DNA of 64,000 bases from assembly GCA_002786025.1 (NCBI GenBank), contig NHNW01000058.1:1-64000 (forward strand), given 5' to 3'. The notes beneath the pieces were generated by a model. That model was not told the origin of the DNA and did no database searches. It saw only the letters and a list, made by a program, of their open reading frames with translations. The position numbers and the translations under genes are program-made. Below are positions 59,201 to 64,000 of the stretch, one piece after another (position 1 is the stretch's first letter; each line of letters opens with the position of its first letter). This stretch comes from Zasmidium citrigriseum. Taxonomy: Eukaryota > Ascomycota > Dothideomycetes > Mycosphaerellales > Mycosphaerellaceae.

Positions 59201-62200
59201 GTGCAAGGACACGCCATCAAATTCGCTGCTGTCAACCAGACTGGCCACGGCGATCAGCGACCAAAGGTCCTCACCGACTTCATACCATACCCATGGAGCG
59301 GTCGATCTTACTGGCACGACTCACGCACCAGCAAGCAGCACCGTCTGAAACCTTTTCCACGACATGACTTGTTAGGGCTCCTCTGTGACAACTACAGCGA
59401 CGTGGAGCCCACCTGGTCGAACACAATCTCCTTGGACGACATTCCCTGGCTTCGAGATCACCAAATGCAGTCGCTAGTCACCTTCCCCTTTGCAGGCTAT
59501 CTCTCCATGGCTGTTGAGGCTGCTCTCCAACGTGCACAGCTGCGCGGCATCTCGTCGGAGCAGATCGCCGGCTTCAAGATTCGCGAAGTCACAGTCTCCA
59601 AAGCCCTGATTCTGGACGACGAGACTCGCTACGAGACACTGACTTCCTTGCACGCTTTCTCTGAAGGGACTAGGTCTGCTTCCGCCGAATGGGATGAGTT
59701 TTCCATATCGTCTTGGACGTCCGGCCGAGGATGGATGGAACACTGCAGAGGTCTCATCGGCATCAAAAAGCAGGCGTCCACGACGACTCTCTCCCTTTCG
59801 ACATCAGCGTCTACACCCAAGCGCCGCCTTTTGGAGGAAAAGGCCGACAGCTCAATATCCTTGGGCGACTTCTACCGCGAGCTTCTTGCCAATGGCGCTG
59901 GCTACACCGGAGTCTTCACGTTGCCGGCCGAGGCAAATCTGAGAGGAACCAGAGACCATTCTGTCTCCAACCTCAAGGTGCCTGATACGACAAAGACAAT
60001 GCCAATGGCCTACGAAACTTCGTCCATCTTACCTGCAGCATTTATGGATCTCTTCTTTCAGCTACCCTTCGTCATTCTGGGCGCTGGTCGAGCGGAGATG
60101 GCGAAGCTGTACATGCCAACATCAATCAAAGAGGTCGACATTGCCATGCCCCTGCCCAATCAGACAGGCGATGAATTCCAGGCTATTGTCGATAGACAGA
60201 CCGATATGAAGGTACCAGGACCTGTCGACTTCAACATTCAGGGATGGCACGAATCCCTCCACCAACCTTCCGTCAGCATAACCGGCTATCGTATGACGCC
60301 GGTCAATGGAGATGCAGGCCCAACTTTGACGCCACGGAGCCTCTGCTACAAACTGGAGTGGGAGCCATTGGACCAGAAAGACAGCAACGCAGATCATTCA
60401 GCCGGCCCAGATTCTGCTGTGAGCCTGACAGACGGCATTGTGTCAACTGGAACCGCATCATTCAACAACCTCGAAACAGTGCTCATCACCGAAAGATGCT
60501 CTGATGATCCTCTCGTCGCCGCAATGATCGGTCAGATCCAGCTGAACACCAATCTGAAGCCTGCCATCTCCAGCTTCGCCAATGTCCAGGTCAGCCCAAA
60601 GTCTCATTACATTTGCTTGTATGAGCTCGATACGCCTCTGCTGTTTGATATGTCAGACCAGACATTCAACCAAATTCAGCGGATTTTGACCGGCTGTGCA
60701 TCCATTCTCTGGGTCACGGTAGGAGCATATCGCTTTTGCCAGACGCCACAAAGCAACCTTGCACAAGGCCTTCTACGAACGGCTCGCTCGGAGATGCAAA
60801 CACTTGCAGCGACTCTGGATCTCGACCCCGAGTCAAGACTGCTGCCCATGGACCAAGCCAGTCTGATATGGTCAGCGTTCACGTCCTCGCTGAAGATGTC
60901 GGATGATGACGCTCCGGCGAACTTTGAATTTGCTGAAGAGCACGGCAAACTCGTCGCTCCACGCATTACTACCGCAGATGCTTTGAACACGGATGTCTTC
61001 CGTGCGACTCAGTCGTCTGATCCCTACCCGCAGGACTGGCTAAGTCCTGACCGTCGACTCAAGCCAGTAGTCGGGACCTACGGTGCCCTTGATTCAATCT
61101 ACTGGGAAGATGATTTCGACAAGCCTCTAGGTACCGACGAGATCGAGATCCAAATCGCTGCCACTGGGATGAACTTCAAAGACGTCGTAATTGCCATGGG
61201 AAAGGTCGCAAGCCCGTACTTAGGCATCGAGTGCAGCGGCACTGTTGCCCGTGTCGGTGCCAATGTGTCTTCTTTGAACATTGGCGACCGTGTGTGTGCC
61301 ATGTCTCTCGGTGCATATAGCACTTACGCACGCTGTCTCGGCACCAGCGCCGCTGTCATCCCAGAAGACATGAGCTTGGAGACTGCGGCGTCTATTCCCG
61401 TCGTATTCTGCACTGCATATTACGGTCTTGTCGATCTTGCACACTTGAAGGCTGGCGAGAGTGTACTGATCCACGCCGGCAGTGGTGGTGTCGGTCAAGC
61501 AGCGATTCAACTTGCCCAGATGCTGGGAGCCGAGATCTACACGACAGTCGGCAGCGAGGAGAAGAAGACCATGCTGATGGAGCAGTACAACATTCCAGCT
61601 AATCGCATCTTCTACAGTCGCGACACCACATTCGGCCCAGCTGTCAGAGAGGCCACGAACGGCAAAGGTATCGACGTCGTGCTCAACTCTCTCGCCGGCA
61701 ACTTGCTCCGAGAGACATGGGAGTGCATGGCTCCCTTTGGCAGGTTCGTCGAGATCGGCAAGCGAGATATCGTCGCCAACACGAGGCTCGAGATGGCCAA
61801 GTTTGAGTACAACTGCTCGTTCAGCTCTGTGGACCTGACATTGGTGGCGGCCGAGCGTCCTCAGACTATGCGCCGTCTAATGACAAAGGTAATGGAGTTG
61901 CTGACGGAGAAGACCATCAGGCCAATCTCTCCCATCCGCGTTGTTGGCATCTCGCAGGTCGAGACGGCATTGCGCAAGCTTCAAGGTGGTGTTGCCCCTG
62001 GGAAGACTGTCGTCAGTCATCTTGAGGATGAGCAAGTCAAGGTAAGATTGTTGTGTGGCATCTCGAATGAATACCCACTAACCGTTCCAGGCAACACACC
62101 CTGCGAGACCGAAGTCGTTCCTCCAAGACATGGCCAGCTATGTGATCATTGGTGGTACCGGTGGCCTTGGACGATCGATCGCCACTATGATGGTTCAACG

Positions 62201-63333
62201 CGGCGCCAAACATGTCGTACTCCTCTCTCGAGGAGGCAACATGACCTGTGAGCTACAGAAGCTCGAAGACGACTCTCGAGATGCGGGGGCGAGCATCTAC
62301 GTCAAGGCGTGCGATGTTGGTGATGTGGCACAGGTCAACAGCCTTGTCACAGAGCTGCAATCGACACTCCCTCCCATCCGGGGGATTGTCCATGCTGCCA
62401 TGGTTCTCAGAGTAAGTTGTCCCAAATTTCCAACGCCCATCTCCTCTATACTGATATCAACGACAGGACGTCCTCTTCGAAACCATGACCTTCGAGCAGT
62501 ACGAATCCGTCGTCCGTTCCAAAGTTCTCGGCGCCTGGAACTTCGAAACCGCACTGACAGGCCACCCAATGGATTTCTTCATCTCGCTATCTTCCGTCGC
62601 CGGCATCATTGGCAACAAAGGCCAAGCAGCCTACGCCGCCGCCAACACTTTCCTAGATGCCTTTGCCATGTATCGTCGTCAAAAGGGCCTGCCTGCCACG
62701 TCTATTGATCTCAGCGCAGTCGAGGGAGTTGGGTACCTTGCTGAGAATCTCGATCGGCAGGCAATAGTAGCAGGCACGTTGTCTGCGACAACGATGAATG
62801 AGGCTGAAGTCCTGTTTCTGGTTGAGGCGGCCATGAATGGCAAGCTGGACGCAAGCTGTAGCGAGCAGTGCATCACTGGTCTTGACTTCCATGACCCTGC
62901 CAACCTGCCATTCTATGCCCGGGACGCCAAGTTCTCGCATCTTCGCCAGGCCGCTCTGGCTAATTCGACCAACGCTGATGGCAACTCAACGGACGCCACA
63001 ACCACACCCATCTCCAAGCAGGTCCAACAGGCTCCGACCGAAGAAGCCGCACGAAACGTCGTCAAAGAAGGCCTCAAGGACAAGCTCAGCGTCGTCTTGA
63101 TGGTTCCCGCCGAGACCATCGAGGCCCGACAAGACACGACGACCATCTCCGATCTCGGCCTGGACTCGTTGAATGCCATTGAGGTGCGCAATTGGATTGG
63201 AAAGGAGTTGCAGGCACATTTGCAAGTTCTTGAGCTGCTGACGAGTGGTGGGATTGATGATTTGGCGGGTCTGATTTTGAAGAAGACGAGACTGCTGAAC
63301 GAGGGTGCGTGGGAGACGGAGTCGCCGAATTGA
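56261..63333 (+). CDS. Highly reducing polyketide synthase (KS-AT-DH-ER-KR-ACP)
   Basis: Eight exons (56261-56549, 56638-56810, 56871-57082, 57160-57338, 57389-58157, 58234-62041, 62091-62411, 62467-63333) encode 2205 residues. KS has Cys182 (DTACSSSL), His318 (EAHGTGT) and His358 ([10 protein letters not shown]). AT opens with [12 protein letters not shown] and has the nucleophile Ser628 in GHSSGE. DH has His950 (RDHQMQS) and Asp1146 (FMDLFFQ). ER has the NADPH loop HAGSGGVGQ near 1621. KR has GGTGGLG near 1831 and Tyr1973 in [13 protein letters not shown] has the phosphopantetheine Ser2151 (GLDSLN). The DH-ER linker has pseudo-KR-like sequence and no methyltransferase motif, so the chain should be unbranched by C-methylation. 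There is no thioesterase; the adjacent FSH1 hydrolase can supply release. Intron 5 is a GC-AG introner-like element. Confidence 0.95.
58158..58233 (+). other. Introner-like intron (76 nt), copy 2, with GC donor
   Basis: It begins gcacgtaaac and ends ctaccctttacttttag, and aligns end to end with the intron at 29554-29628. With this GC donor the spliced AT motif reads [10 protein letters not shown], the family consensus. A GT donor at 58191 also keeps the frame but inserts 11 residues ([11 protein letters not shown]) into that motif. Confidence 0.78.
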
Positions 63334-63790
63334 TTGAGTGTTTGATTGACAGAGGAAAGAAACCTTATGAGATCTCGGTTCTTGTGGTAGGCATTCCGGT
63401 GTTGTAGGTATTTCCGTAGAAGGAGTGTTGCTTCATCCACTCGAAATGGAACTGAACGACGCAGACAAATGGCAATGTCATTGCATCTTGATAAGGCCCT
63501 GCATGACTATTGGCGCCAGGCTCTCAGCTCCGCTGAATACGCACACGGTGTATATCTTGCGGTCTAGAGATCCAGTGAGCTAGGCGACCAGCCAGCTGGC
63601 TGTCACATGCTGAACGCCGAATTCCGCCAGGGTCTGGTGTCCCGAAGAGGAAAACCACACGGCGTTACCGCATGGCAATAAAGAAACTACTGCGTCCCGT
63701 TCTCGCCAAGTCAGACCTGCTCCGATTGCTTCCATTCACTCAGGCCGCAAGTCGTCAAATTCTCCACTTCCAACAGCCACGACGAAGACG
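63334..63790. other. Intergenic region between HR-PKS and transporter
   Basis: Nothing is recognised in these 457 bp beyond the PKS 3' region and the transporter promoter. Confidence 0.5.
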
Positions 63791-64000
63791 ATGAACAGCC
63801 TTTCAATTTTCATGCCAGCACGCTACACAACCGCGAGCATAATCTGCTCCTTCGGCGGCTTCCTCCTCGGGTACCTCCCCCTCCTATCCCCTCCCTTCAA
63901 CCACACACTGACCCCCTCCCAGAATGGACATGAGCATCATCGGGCCCGTGACAGTAATGGACACCTTCACGCAAAAGTTCGGCGAGAAATCCCCCGTCGT
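63791..64000 (+). CDS. MFS sugar-transporter-like protein (5' part, cut by window end)
   Basis: Exon 1 is 63791-63870 and exon 2 starts at 63923 and runs off the window. The spliced start has a first membrane helix with SIICSFGGFLLG|MDMSIIGPVTVM, then FTQKFGEKSPV. This matches the first helix and loop of fungal sugar-porter MFS proteins, which usually read FGGFLFGYDTG...PVTVM; the Tyr/Phe-Asp-Thr-Gly is MDMS here. Only about 52 residues are visible, so the family is likely but substrate and integrity are unknown. Position suggests membership of the PKS cluster or simply its border. Confidence 0.7.
   Translation, partial: MNSLSIFMPARYTTASIICSFGGFLLGYLPLLSPPFNHTLTPSQNGHEHHRARDSNGHLHAKVRREIPRR

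Noticed and set aside
60300..61080. Possible C-methyltransferase in the PKS
   Set aside because: The linker is too short and lacks SAM-binding motifs; it looks like the pseudo-KR structural region.
1..64000. CRISPR arrays, rRNA or tRNA genes
   Set aside because: None was recognised by eye. CRISPR is not expected in a eukaryote; a tRNA scan would be needed to exclude tRNAs formally.

Overview
The window is nuclear DNA of a filamentous ascomycete. The evidence is dense intron-bearing genes with 47-82 nt introns, Zn2Cys6 and C2H2 regulators, a NACHT/ankyrin NLR, fungal P450s, a highly reducing polyketide synthase (HR-PKS), and a transposon block altered in the way repeat-induced point mutation (RIP) alters DNA. 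A pair of introner-like introns would fit a Dothideomycete; that placement is inference.

Region 1 (1 to about 14,830) is transposon wreckage. CpA and TpG are nearly absent and TpA is saturated, while CpG is kept, so almost every CAG/TGG codon has become TAG and most Cys/His codons read Tyr. Two Ty3/gypsy chromovirus-type elements can be read through the damage. The second is complete, with 205-bp LTRs and a perfect 5-bp target duplication (agtac). It interrupts an older RIP-mutated tract whose right part resembles the fungal DUF6589 class.

Region 2 (about 15-27.7 kb) is an island of secondary-metabolism accessory genes: a C2H2+Zn2Cys6 regulator, FAD monooxygenase, metallo-beta-lactamase-fold hydrolase, TRI12-like MFS pump, P450, cupin and a COQ10/SRPBCC-like protein. 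It has no backbone synthase in view.

Region 3 (28-49.7 kb) is mixed: a large protein with a HicA-like C-terminus carrying an introner-like intron, an NLR, two transcription factors, two RidA-family proteins, a small secreted cysteine protein, an NTF2-like protein, an S12 serine hydrolase and several unknown proteins.

Region 4 (49.8-64 kb) is a second biosynthetic cluster: P450, UDP-glycosyltransferase, FSH1-type hydrolase and a 2205-residue HR-PKS (KS-AT-DH-ER-KR-ACP, no methyltransferase), followed by a sugar-transporter-like MFS gene cut by the window end. A reasonable model is a reduced polyketide chain made by the PKS, released by the hydrolase, oxidised by the P450 and glycosylated by the glycosyltransferase. 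Exon structures were worked out by hand from splice signals and reading-frame continuity; all complete models close in frame.
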